NCBI GenBank assembly: GCA_903888515.1
Contig: CAISTY010000184.1
Coordinates: 1 to 56,937, forward strand
Source: Akkermansiaceae bacterium
Lineage (GTDB): Bacteria > Verrucomicrobiota > Verrucomicrobiia > Verrucomicrobiales > Akkermansiaceae
Length of the DNA: 56,937 nt
Direction of reading: 5' to 3'
Part shown: positions 32,617 through 40,761 of the stretch, piece after piece
Position numbering within the stretch: the first letter of the stretch is position 1
Layout: each line of letters begins with the position of its first letter
Notes under the pieces: generated by a model
What the model was told of the DNA's origin: nothing
What the model saw: only the letters and a program-made list of their open reading frames with translations
Databases searched by the model: none
Program-made: the position numbers and the translations under genes

Positions 32617-35211
32617 ATGACCATGTCAGCCGCCCGCAAGCCATTCCCCTTCCGTGAGTTCGAGCCCAAATGGCAGGCCCGCTGGGAATCCGAACAGACT
32701 TTCCGCACCCCCGGCCCGGGTGACGCGGGCTTCAATCCCGCGAAACCGAAATTCTACGTGCTCGACATGTTTCCCTATCCTAGCGGCACTGGCCTGCACG
32801 TCGGACATCCGGAGGGCTACACCGCCACCGATATCATCGGCCGCTACAAGCGCATGACCGGCCACAATGTGCTGCACCCGATGGGCTACGATTCGTTCGG
32901 CCTGCCCGCCGAGCAATACGCGATCAAGACCGGCCAGCACCCGGCTATCACCACCGCCGCCAATATCGATAACTTCCGCCGACAGTTGAAATCGTTAGGT
33001 TTCGCCTACGATTGGAATCGCGAAATCGCCACCACCGATCCCGAATACGTGCGCTGGACGCAATGGATTTTCCTCCAGCTCTATCATGCGTATTTCTGCG
33101 AGGAAAAAAACCAAGCCCGACCCGTCGCCGATCTCGAAGCGTCAGGCTGGACCCGCGAACAAATCGACAACGTCCGCCTCGCCTATGTCGCCGACACCCC
33201 GGTCTGGTGGTCGCCCGACCTCGGCACCGTGCTGGCCAACGAGGAAGTCGAGGAATGGAAAGCCAAAGGCCATACCGTCGAGCGCCGCCCGCTGCGCCAG
33301 TGGATGCTCCGTATCACGAAATACGCCCAACGCCTGATCGACGAACTCGATACCCTCGACTGGCCGGAGGGTATCAAATTGCTCCAGAAAAATTGGATCG
33401 GTCGCAGCGAAGGCGCGTCCGTTAGATTTGAAATATCCAATTGCAACCTGCAAATCGAAGTGTTCACGACCCGGCCGGACACGCTTTTTGGCGCGACTTA
33501 CATGGTGCTCGCCCCCGAGCATCCCTATGTGCCGGAAATCACCACCCCCGCGCAACAATCCGCAGTCGCGGCCTATCAGAAAGCCATCGCTTCCAAGTCC
33601 GACATGGACCGCGGCGACCTCAACAAGGACAAGTCCGGCGTCTTCACCGGTGCCTTCGCAGTCAATCCCGTAAACCATGAGCAGATCCCCATCTGGATCG
33701 CCGACTACGTCATGATGGGCTACGGCACCGGCGCGATCATGGCCGTGCCCGCGCATGACGAACGGGATTTCGAGTTCGCGCAACGCTTCGATCTGCCGAT
33801 CACGCAGGTCGTCTCAAGCAACACGGACGGGCCGCCCGTGCCCCTCTTGCTGGAAGCATTCTCCGATCCCGGCATCGCCATCAACTCCGGTTTCCTCGAC
33901 GGACTGCCCACCGCGCAATCCAAGGACCGGATGATCGCCTGGCTGGAAGCTAACAAATTAGGCATCCGCCGCATTCAATATAAACTCCGTGACTGGTTGT
34001 TCTCCCGGCAACGTTACTGGGGGGAGCCGTTCCCGATCATTTGGAAGGACGACCGGCACCAGGCCATTCCGGAATCCGAGCTGCCGCTGCTCGCGCCGCC
34101 GTTGGAAGATTACAAACCGAGCGGCACTCCGGAACCCATCCTCAACAAGGCGAAGGAATGGATCCACCTGCCCGACGGCTTTCTGCGCGAAACCAACACC
34201 ATGCCGCAATGGGCCGGTTCCTGTTGGTATTACCTCCGCTACTGCGACCCTCGTAACACCGCGCGCTTCCTCTCGGAGGAAGCCGAAGCTTATTGGGCGT
34301 CTTCCTCCGCACATGCAAAATCCTCTCCCGGCATGGTCGATCTCTACGTCGGTGGTACGGAACACGCAGTACTTCACCTGCTCTACGCCCGCTTCTGGCA
34401 CAAGGTCCTCTTCGACCTCGGTCACGTCACCACCCCCGAGCCGTTTCAAAAACTCGTCAATCAGGGACTGATCCTCGGGGAGGACGGCCAGAAGATGTCC
34501 AAGTCACGCGGCAACGTGGTGAATCCGGACGACGTGGTTTCGGAATATGGAGCCGATGCCCTGCGCCTCTACGAAATGTTCATGGGTCCGTTAGAGCAGG
34601 TGAAACCCTGGCAGATGAAAGGCGTCGAAGGCGTTTCACGATTCCTCGCCCGGGTCTGGCGCGTCGCCTTCGAAGAACACGAAAACCAGTGGCGGATCTC
34701 GAAGAAAATCCAGGATGTCGCATGCACGGACAAGGGCCTGCTCAGGGTCGTGCACGAAACGATCCAAAAAGTCGGCGCGGACATCGAGAAACTCAGTTTC
34801 AATACCGCCATCTCGCAAATGATGATTTGCACCAACGCCTTCACCCAGGCCGAAGTCGTGCCGTTGCGGGAATTCATCCAATTGCTTGCCGTGCTCAACC
34901 CCTTCGCACCGCACATCACGGAGGAAATCCACGAGCGCGTGGCGGAGGTCTTCAAGCACCCGGCCGTTCTTCTATCCGAAACCACATGGCCCGCCCATGA
35001 TCCCTTGGCACTCGTTCGCCACGAGATCGAACTCGTCGTCCAGATCAACGGCAAGTTGCGTGACCGCTTGATGATTGCCAAGGACGCCGACGAGGAAACC
35101 GCCAAGGCCGCCGCCTTGAACAGCCCGAAGGTCAGGGAACACACCGACGGCAAGACGCTTCATAAAATCATCTTCATTCCCGGCAAACTCCTCAATATCG
35201 TGGCTTCGTGA
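32617..35211 (+). CDS. leuS: Leucyl-tRNA synthetase
   Basis: An 864-residue class I synthetase, full length. The HIGH-type motif appears as TGLHVGHPEGYTATD and the KMSKS loop as EDGQKMSKSRGNVVNPDD. The CP1 editing domain is present (FTTRPDTLFGATYMVLAPEHP, GTGAIMAVPAHDERDFEFA, where the Thr-rich and Asp residues reject mischarged norvaline/isoleucine). The leucine-specific tail with HEIELVVQINGKLRDRL ends the protein. The start is set at the ATG at 32617 (MTMSAARKPFPFREFEPKWQ); ATG 32623 is equally possible and the frame upstream is non-homologous. Confidence 0.97.
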   Translation: MTMSAARKPFPFREFEPKWQARWESEQTFRTPGPGDAGFNPAKPKFYVLDMFPYPSGTGLHVGHPEGYTATDIIGRYKRMTGHNVLHPMGYDSFGLPAEQYAIKTGQHPAITTAANIDNFRRQLKSLGFAYDWNREIATTDPEYVRWTQWIFLQLYHAYFCEEKNQARPVADLEASGWTREQIDNVRLAYVADTPVWWSPDLGTVLANEEVEEWKAKGHTVERRPLRQWMLRITKYAQRLIDELDTLDWPEGIKLLQKNWIGRSEGASVRFEISNCNLQIEVFTTRPDTLFGATYMVLAPEHPYVPEITTPAQQSAVAAYQKAIASKSDMDRGDLNKDKSGVFTGAFAVNPVNHEQIPIWIADYVMMGYGTGAIMAVPAHDERDFEFAQRFDLPITQVVSSNTDGPPVPLLLEAFSDPGIAINSGFLDGLPTAQSKDRMIAWLEANKLGIRRIQYKLRDWLFSRQRYWGEPFPIIWKDDRHQAIPESELPLLAPPLEDYKPSGTPEPILNKAKEWIHLPDGFLRETNTMPQWAGSCWYYLRYCDPRNTARFLSEEAEAYWASSSAHAKSSPGMVDLYVGGTEHAVLHLLYARFWHKVLFDLGHVTTPEPFQKLVNQGLILGEDGQKMSKSRGNVVNPDDVVSEYGADALRLYEMFMGPLEQVKPWQMKGVEGVSRFLARVWRVAFEEHENQWRISKKIQDVACTDKGLLRVVHETIQKVGADIEKLSFNTAISQMMICTNAFTQAEVVPLREFIQLLAVLNPFAPHITEEIHERVAEVFKHPAVLLSETTWPAHDPLALVRHEIELVVQINGKLRDRLMIAKDADEETAKAAALNSPKVREHTDGKTLHKIIFIPGKLLNIVAS

Positions 35212-35280
35212 GATCGCAATCGCACCGGCATCGTCGTCGGATACTACCCGCCCTCAACCCAATCGTGAATCCGCGACTCC

Positions 35281-37989
35281 GTGCCAAGCGACACCGAACT
35301 CCTGCAGTTTTTCCGGTCTCCCCGGTGGCGGAGCCGGTTTGATGACGAGATTCTCACCGCGGCCAATTCGCTCGTGGCGAAGGTGAGGGAGCTGAGGCTC
35401 GAGGAACCCGTTCCCGGTTCTTTTGCTCTGTTAGGCAATGTCGCGAAGGAGCAAATCGAAGTGGGGTTTTGGCAGACGGATGGCGGATGGGAGTTGGAAA
35501 CTTCTTGTTCGTGCGATGTGGGAGATTTCTGTCATCACGCGGCGGCGCTGATGCTGCGGGCGGGAAAAGAGCATGACCTCCCGCGCCTGCGGGGCCGGAG
35601 CGTGGCGGCTGCGGTCGCTGCCGCACTGCCGTCTACCGTTATGGCATCAGCACCGCCTCCGGATCCGGAACTCCCGAGGATTTCAGCCGCGCCGACATTC
35701 GAACTCCACGTCAGGCGCGAACCGATGGACCGCGCGTCGCGGTTGTTGTTGCAATCGCTCGGCCAGCCCGTGCCCGATGCCTGGATCTCCGCCGAAGCCA
35801 CCGTGATCTACGATACATATCGTAGCCCGCTGCGCGCATCCATGCCGGCGTGGACCAGTCGCGTCACCTTGCCGGACGCCCGCCCGGCAATTCTGGATCA
35901 CCAGGCGGTTGCCGAAAACGCCGCCGCCCGCCAACTCGCGGATATCGGGCTGTCATCGATGCAATCGAATTCCGCCTGGCGCTTCCTACTGAACCGGAAA
36001 TCCCGCGACACCCGTGACATTCCTCCGCGCGATCGCTGGTTCCCCGATCCCAGCCGTATGCCCGTAGATGCCTTCTGGCACCAGTTCCGCGGCGAATGCG
36101 TCACCCTGTTGGAACAACTCGGCTGGCGGGTGACCGTGGATGACAACGTCGGCCATCGCGTATTCGATGCGGATCCCGCGCAATGGGACAGCAAACTGAC
36201 CCCCGAGGCCGGTGGTTGGTTCAGCCTCTCGGTCGGCTTCGACGTCGGCGGTACGAGCTACGATCTGTTGCCTATCCTCGCCGGATTGTTGGAAAATGAG
36301 TTTCTCGGCGAAACGCTCGAGCGCCCGGACTCGGGTTTTGTGTATGCGCCGCTGCCGGACGGGGACGCGCTGCGCCTGCCGATCGGGCGCGTGCGGCGGA
36401 TTCTCCAGTATCTCGCTACGCTTCTTGATCCAAGGTTTCCCGACAAGGCGCGGCTGCACGCGCTGGACGCTGCTTCGCTCGCAGGACTGGCGGAGTTGCA
36501 CATCGAGCCGCCGCCGGACCTGGCCGAACTCGCCGCCAAGTTGAATGGGTTTTCCGGCATCGAGGCGGTGGAGCCCGCCGTCGGCGTGCTGGCGACGCTG
36601 CGTGACTATCAGCTAGCCGGTTTTCGTTGGATGCAGTTCCTCGCGCACCACGGCCTGCACGGGATTCTCGCCGACGACATGGGACTCGGCAAAACCCTGC
36701 AGACACTCACCCACATCCTCACCGGGAAACGCACCGGCGCATCGGGCGGTTTGCCGGTGTTGGTGGTCGCACCCACCTCCGTGGTTCCTAACTGGCGTGC
36801 GGAAGCGCTCAAATTCACCCCGGACCTGCGCGTACTGGTCCTCAACGGCCCGGTACGCTTGAAATATTACCGCTCCATTCCTCACGCCGATATCGTTCTA
36901 ACATCCTTCGCGCTGCTCCACCGGGACATTGAACAGCTACGTGCTTTCCCGTATCACATGGTCGTGCTCGACGAGGCGCAGAACATCAAGAACCCCCATT
37001 CCAAAGTGGCCCAGGCTGCGTGCAAGCTCGATGCCCGCCACCGCCTGTGTCTATCAGGAACGCCGGTGGAAAACCACCTCGGCGAACTGTGGAGTCTTAT
37101 GCGATTCCTCATGCCCGGATTCCTCGGCAGCGAGCAGGCATTCAACACCCGCTTCCGCAATCCCATCGAAAGGAACGGCGACATGGAGCGCAACGAGGTG
37201 CTGAAAAAGCGCGTGGCTCCGCTGATCCTGCGCCGTACCAAGGACCAGGTAGCCAAGGAACTCCCGCCCAAAACCCAACTCGTCCACCTCATCGAGTTGC
37301 ACACCGCGCAGAAGGATCTCTATGAAACCGTGCGCGCCACCATGAACAAGCGTGTCCGCGAGGCCATCGCCGCGCGTGGCGGCAGCCAATTCCAAATCGT
37401 CTTCCTCGATGCCTTGCTCAAACTCCGCCAGATTTGCTGCGATCCCCGCTTGCTGCCCGAGGGTTTTTCTAACAATATCCGCGCATCCGCCAAACTCGAT
37501 TTCCTCACCGGGTTGCTTGCGGTTCTCATCGAAGAAGGCCGCCGCATCCTGCTGTTCTCGCAGTTCACTTCCATGCTCGCACTCATCGAGGCGCACCTGG
37601 TCCGTGAAAAAATCCCCTATCTGAAACTCACCGGCGCATCCAAGGACCGCGGCCAACTCGTTGCGGATTTCCAAACCGGCAGGATCCCGTTGTTTCTCAT
37701 CTCGCTCAAAGCCGGCGGCACCGGGCTCAACCTAACAGCCGCCGACACGGTGATCCACTACGACCCGTGGTGGAACCCGGCGGCCGAGGCCCAGGCGACC
37801 GACCGCGCCTACCGCATCGGCCAGGACAAGCCGGTGTTCGTCCACAAGCTGCTGTGCCAGGACACGGTCGAGGAGCGCATCCACCAACTCCAGCAGGACA
37901 AGGCCAAACTCGCCGCCGGTCTGTTAGCCGATGCCGACCTCGCGGCCACCCTCGATCCCGCAATGGTGCGGGCGTTGCTGGATGAGTGA
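35281..37989 (+). CDS. SNF2-family helicase with SWIM zinc finger
   Basis: A 902-residue Swi2/Snf2 ATPase starting at GTG 35281. An N-terminal SWIM-type zinc finger (ETSCSCDVGDFCHHAAALML, CxCxnCxH) lies near residue 80. After a ~350-residue connecting region comes the motor: Walker A GILADDMGLGKTLQTLTHIL, DEAQ box MVVLDEAQNIKNPHSK, LSGTPVENHLGELWSLM, then the helicase C domain with ILLFSQFTSMLALIEAHLV, LISLKAGGTGLNLTAADTVIHYDPWWNPAAEAQATDRAYRIGQ. These proteins translocate on double-stranded DNA and remodel protein-DNA complexes. Bacterial copies are linked to RNA polymerase recycling (RapA), repair or phage defence; no defence partner is nearby, so a housekeeping role is more likely. Confidence 0.93.
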   Translation: MPSDTELLQFFRSPRWRSRFDDEILTAANSLVAKVRELRLEEPVPGSFALLGNVAKEQIEVGFWQTDGGWELETSCSCDVGDFCHHAAALMLRAGKEHDLPRLRGRSVAAAVAAALPSTVMASAPPPDPELPRISAAPTFELHVRREPMDRASRLLLQSLGQPVPDAWISAEATVIYDTYRSPLRASMPAWTSRVTLPDARPAILDHQAVAENAAARQLADIGLSSMQSNSAWRFLLNRKSRDTRDIPPRDRWFPDPSRMPVDAFWHQFRGECVTLLEQLGWRVTVDDNVGHRVFDADPAQWDSKLTPEAGGWFSLSVGFDVGGTSYDLLPILAGLLENEFLGETLERPDSGFVYAPLPDGDALRLPIGRVRRILQYLATLLDPRFPDKARLHALDAASLAGLAELHIEPPPDLAELAAKLNGFSGIEAVEPAVGVLATLRDYQLAGFRWMQFLAHHGLHGILADDMGLGKTLQTLTHILTGKRTGASGGLPVLVVAPTSVVPNWRAEALKFTPDLRVLVLNGPVRLKYYRSIPHADIVLTSFALLHRDIEQLRAFPYHMVVLDEAQNIKNPHSKVAQAACKLDARHRLCLSGTPVENHLGELWSLMRFLMPGFLGSEQAFNTRFRNPIERNGDMERNEVLKKRVAPLILRRTKDQVAKELPPKTQLVHLIELHTAQKDLYETVRATMNKRVREAIAARGGSQFQIVFLDALLKLRQICCDPRLLPEGFSNNIRASAKLDFLTGLLAVLIEEGRRILLFSQFTSMLALIEAHLVREKIPYLKLTGASKDRGQLVADFQTGRIPLFLISLKAGGTGLNLTAADTVIHYDPWWNPAAEAQATDRAYRIGQDKPVFVHKLLCQDTVEERIHQLQQDKAKLAAGLLADADLAATLDPAMVRALLDE

Positions 37990-38066
37990 GGTGGCGGCGG
38001 GTTTCAACCGCCAAGCCATACTCTCTTGCCTAAACCCGGGCATGGCGGTTGCAAACCGCCGCCACC
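37990..38066. repeat. REP-like inverted repeat pair
   Basis: The left arm (37990-38012) begins GGTGGCGGCGGGTTTC and ends AACCGCC; the right arm (38044-38066) is its near-perfect reverse complement (GGCGGTTGCAAACC...CACC), with two mismatches. The loop holds CCCGGGCATGG. It sits immediately after the SNF2 stop codon, and each arm can also fold on itself. This resembles a bacterial interspersed mosaic element. Confidence 0.8.
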
Positions 38067-38120
38067 CGCCTGCAATTTCCGGTTTGATTTTTCCGCGCAT
38101 CTCCGTCACAAGCTCGCGCC

Positions 38121-38675
38121 ATGGCCAAGACAATCGCGACCAACCGGGTGGAGGTGAAGGTGTTTCTGTATGGAATCCAGCCGCAGATCTGGCGGCGGTT
38201 TTCCATTTCCGCCGACGTGACGTTTGTCGCTTTCAGCGATGCAATCCAGGCGGCGATGGGATGGGACAACAAACACCCGCATGAATTCCGCCACGGCACG
38301 AGCAAGCGGCTCATCGATGTGATCGGCCCGATCGGCCTCGAGGATCAAACCGTCGGCGAATTCCAGGACGAGGCGGTCCTCACGTTGGCCGCGTTTCTCG
38401 GGCGCCGCCGACTGCCAATCCGCATCCTCTATCGCTATGACTTCGCCGACGAATGGATCCATGAAATCGTTTTTGAAAAACGCGTGGCGGGTGAGGGCGG
38501 ACCACGGATGTTAGGAGGTGTGCGTGCCTGCCCCCAGGAAGACTGCGGCGGCTCGTTCCAATACATGCAGGCACTGCACGGCGATATCGAGTGGTGGCGC
38601 CCGGGCTATGATCCAGAGGCCTTCGATCCCGCAGCAGTGTCCTTCGAGTCGAAAAAAGCCCGCCGCTCCCGCTGA
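38121..38675 (+). CDS. Plasmid pRiA4b ORF-3 family protein
   Basis: A 184-residue protein with the family's signature blocks: VEVKVFLYGIQPQIWRRFSISADVTF at the start (usual IxLxxxxPxIWRRxxVP), FSDAIQAAMGWDNKHPHEF, ILYRYDFADEWIHEIVFEKRV and the ending ACPQEDCGGSFQYMQAL ... GYDPEAFDP (a CPPEDCGG-type motif, here CPQEDCGG). The family is widespread, and its function is unknown. The gene stands alone between two palindromic elements. Confidence 0.9.
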   Translation: MAKTIATNRVEVKVFLYGIQPQIWRRFSISADVTFVAFSDAIQAAMGWDNKHPHEFRHGTSKRLIDVIGPIGLEDQTVGEFQDEAVLTLAAFLGRRRLPIRILYRYDFADEWIHEIVFEKRVAGEGGPRMLGGVRACPQEDCGGSFQYMQALHGDIEWWRPGYDPEAFDPAAVSFESKKARRSR

Positions 38676-38684
38676 GCGCTGTGG

Positions 38685-38703
38685 CTGGAGCATCCTGCTC
38701 CAG
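38685..38703. repeat. Short perfect hairpin between convergent genes
   Basis: CTGGAGCA (38685-38692) and TGCTCCAG (38696-38703) pair over 8 bp around TCC, between the ends of the pRiA4b-family gene and the following leftward gene. It has no T tract, so it is probably a REP-like element or a Rho-independent hairpin of weak efficiency. Confidence 0.6.
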
Positions 38704-38730
38704 ACCATTTCCGGACATGCTCCTTGTGTG

Positions 38731-39111
38731 TTACCGATAGAAATCGATCCACTCGACCTTCAGCTCCCTAACATCAGTTAGAAGAGCCTTGGGAATGCTC
38801 AGTTCGAACCATCCTCCATCCGGCGGCAGGCCGGCGGCGGGTTTGCCATCCGCATCCAGGCGGCGGATTTCGGTCCAATAGGGACTCTCCTTGGTCAGCG
38901 TCGCCCCTTCCTTGCCGTCCTGACACAAGTGCAGCAATGTCGGGTGGCCGCTGTGGCTCAGCACCGAAGCCTTCCACTGGACACGATCATTCGCTAGGGT
39001 CAGCGACTCCATGCCCCGCAGATAGAAACGCAACACGATCTCCCGCTGCTTGCCTTGTGCATCGCACGCCAGCGTGGTGCGACCGATGCCGCGCCCCCTG
39101 ATCGCGAACAC
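38731..39111 (-). CDS. Hypothetical protein, possibly 5'-truncated
   Basis: A 126-residue frame starting at a GTG with no good upstream start codon. It reads like one compact beta-rich domain: AIRGRGIGRTTLACD, EIVLRFYLRGMESLTLAND, WKASVLSHSGHPTLLHLCQDGKEG, ESPYWTEIRRLD, and WFELSIPKALLTD ending LKVEWIDFYR. The balanced codon use and clean ending suggest a real coding sequence. The upstream codons in frame (EFLTERTAHGKTV) overlap the end of the preceding gene, so a start may have been lost or the domain may belong to a longer ancestor joined by frameshift. No function is known. Confidence 0.55.
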   Translation of the reverse strand: MFAIRGRGIGRTTLACDAQGKQREIVLRFYLRGMESLTLANDRVQWKASVLSHSGHPTLLHLCQDGKEGATLTKESPYWTEIRRLDADGKPAAGLPPDGGWFELSIPKALLTDVRELKVEWIDFYR

Positions 39112-39137
39112 TGTTTTCCCGTGCGCCGTCCTTTCTG

Positions 39138-39704
39138 TTAGAAATTCGGGTTTGTGCCGCGGGTTTCGCCGGCATGGGTTGGTGCAAGCGTCAGGTGTTT
39201 GATTTCCTTGCCATTCTCCACGAAGCGGACGGTGTTGAAATTCCCCTTGTCGAGCGAAAGGATGAGCGGGCAGGCAAACTCGGCGGTGGCGTTGGGTTTG
39301 GACTCGGTGGTGTAGCGCACGATCAGGGTCTCCGCCTCGGCCACCATGCTTGCGACCTGATAGGTCACCATCGCCTTGCCGCGATGAATGGCGGCCACCA
39401 CCAGTTTCTTGTCGAAGGCATTGCGTGGCAGGCGATGGGATTTATCCCCCATCACCATCGCCACACCGAACACCTTGTCGAAGGACTCCTGATCCTTGAG
39501 CATGACAAACGAAACGGGTTCCTCGGGCTCGAATTTGTTGGAAACAAAATAGCCGTCGTGGGTCTCAAAGACGACCGGTTTGGCGGGAGCCGCGGGCACT
39601 GCGGCAGCCAACACGTGCCATGACAGTAACAGCAGGCCGGCCAGCAAGCCAAGATTGGCGAGACTACCGAGGTGACAGGTGGGGAATCGGGTGCGCGTGT
39701 TCAT
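39138..39704 (-). CDS. Exported protein of unknown function
   Basis: A 188-residue protein. The ATG at 39704 gives a signal peptide (NLGLLAGLLLLSWHVLAAA, cleavage near AVPAAPA); the frame continues upstream to 39740 without support. The mature region contains FETHDGYFVSNKFEPEEPVSFVMLKDQESFDKVFGVAMVMG, LVVAAIHRGKAMVTYQVASM and a repeated strand pattern to the end at GETRGTNPNF. This resembles protease-complex or PrcB-like domains with the conserved QESFDKVF / VVAAI elements, but I cannot assign a family securely. It is followed on the same strand by the small hypothetical gene. Confidence 0.65.
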   Translation of the reverse strand: MNTRTRFPTCHLGSLANLGLLAGLLLLSWHVLAAAVPAAPAKPVVFETHDGYFVSNKFEPEEPVSFVMLKDQESFDKVFGVAMVMGDKSHRLPRNAFDKKLVVAAIHRGKAMVTYQVASMVAEAETLIVRYTTESKPNATAEFACPLILSLDKGNFNTVRFVENGKEIKHLTLAPTHAGETRGTNPNF

Positions 39705-39901
39705 AGGTGAGGAATTCGTTGTTCGTGGAGTATGACACATCCCGTGCCGGAAGCTTGGAAAAAATATCCACCACGGGCAACAGGTAAAACCGACCCATGC
39801 ACTCTATCTCCGCCGTCCATGGCCTTTTCTCAAGCTCACCCTGCAAATTTGGCATAACACCCTTGTTTTCAGTGCATCCCGGTTGACTCGCCGGCAGCGC
39901 A

Positions 39902-40756
39902 ATGGCATCTTCCCCGCGTCCTCTCAGGCCCATGGTCATCCCCGTTTCATACACCGCATCCGACTGCCCCGGCTCCTTCACGGATCCTTCCCTGAAGGCC
40001 ATCCCGACCGGCCGGATTTTCGATGTCAAACGGTTCTCCGCTCATGATGGCCCAGGCATCCGCTCCACCGTTTTTCTAACGGGCTGCCCGCTGCGCTGCG
40101 CGTGGTGCCACAACCCGGAATCGTTCACTAACGGCGAGGAAACGGGTACCCACTTCCGCGTCCGCGATGTCACGGTGCCCGGATTGGTCCGCGAACTCGA
40201 ACGGGATGTGCCCTATTACGATATCTCCGGCGGCGGCGTGACCCTCTCCGGCGGCGAACCGCTGCTCCAATCCGCCTTTGTCATCGAGTTGCTGCGTGCC
40301 TGCCGGAAACGCGAACTGCATACCGCCCTCGACACCTGCGGCCACGTGGAACCTGCGGTTCTATCAGAAGCCGCTTCCCTATCCGATTTGATCCTCTACG
40401 ATCTCAAGGCCATGGACACCAACGTCCACCGCGAGTGGACCGGTGCCGGCAACCGCAGGATTCTCGACAACCTGCAACTGCTCAACGGCCTCCCCGTGGA
40501 AGTGTGGATCCGCCTGCCCCTGATTCCCGGCGTGAATGACGACGCGCGCAATCTCGAAGCCATGATCGCGTTGCTATCCAACACGCGCTTCCGTCGCGTC
40601 TCGATCCTGCCGTACCACCGGATCGCCGCCGCCAAATACCAACGGCTGGGATTGCCTAACCGCATGGACGGCGTCGACCCACCCTCTCCCGACCGGATAG
40701 AAGAAATCCGCGCCCGTTTCACCGCCGCCGGCTTCAACACGCGGGTCGGCAGTTAG
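39902..40756 (+). CDS. hypE: Glycyl-radical enzyme activase (HypD activating enzyme)
   Basis: A 284-residue radical SAM activase that installs the glycyl radical on its partner using S-adenosylmethionine and a [4Fe-4S] cluster. Motifs: IFDVKRFSAHDGPGIRSTVFLTGCPLRCAWCHNPES (CxxxCxxC), ISGGGVTLSGGEPLLQ, HTALDTCGHV, LILYDLKAMD and IRLPLIPGVNDD. It lacks the ferredoxin-like insert with two extra clusters found in many such activases, so it is the short, PflA-like form. It lies five bases before the dehydratase gene and is certainly cotranscribed with it. The start at 39902 could instead be the in-frame ATG at 39932. The symbol is given by association; the pairing is inferred from adjacency. Confidence 0.88.
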   Translation: MASSPRPLRPMVIPVSYTASDCPGSFTDPSLKAIPTGRIFDVKRFSAHDGPGIRSTVFLTGCPLRCAWCHNPESFTNGEETGTHFRVRDVTVPGLVRELERDVPYYDISGGGVTLSGGEPLLQSAFVIELLRACRKRELHTALDTCGHVEPAVLSEAASLSDLILYDLKAMDTNVHREWTGAGNRRILDNLQLLNGLPVEVWIRLPLIPGVNDDARNLEAMIALLSNTRFRRVSILPYHRIAAAKYQRLGLPNRMDGVDPPSPDRIEEIRARFTAAGFNTRVGS

Positions 40757-40761
40757 ATCAT

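Noticed and set aside
35281..37989. SNF2 helicase as part of an antiphage defence system
   Set aside because: Neighbours are leuS and a pRiA4b-family gene; no nuclease, methylase or DISARM/Dnd-type partner is nearby.
39741..39901. Sigma-54 promoter before the activase gene (TTTGGCATAACACCCTTG)
   Set aside because: The spacing between the GG and the TTG elements is two bases longer than the -24/-12 consensus allows.
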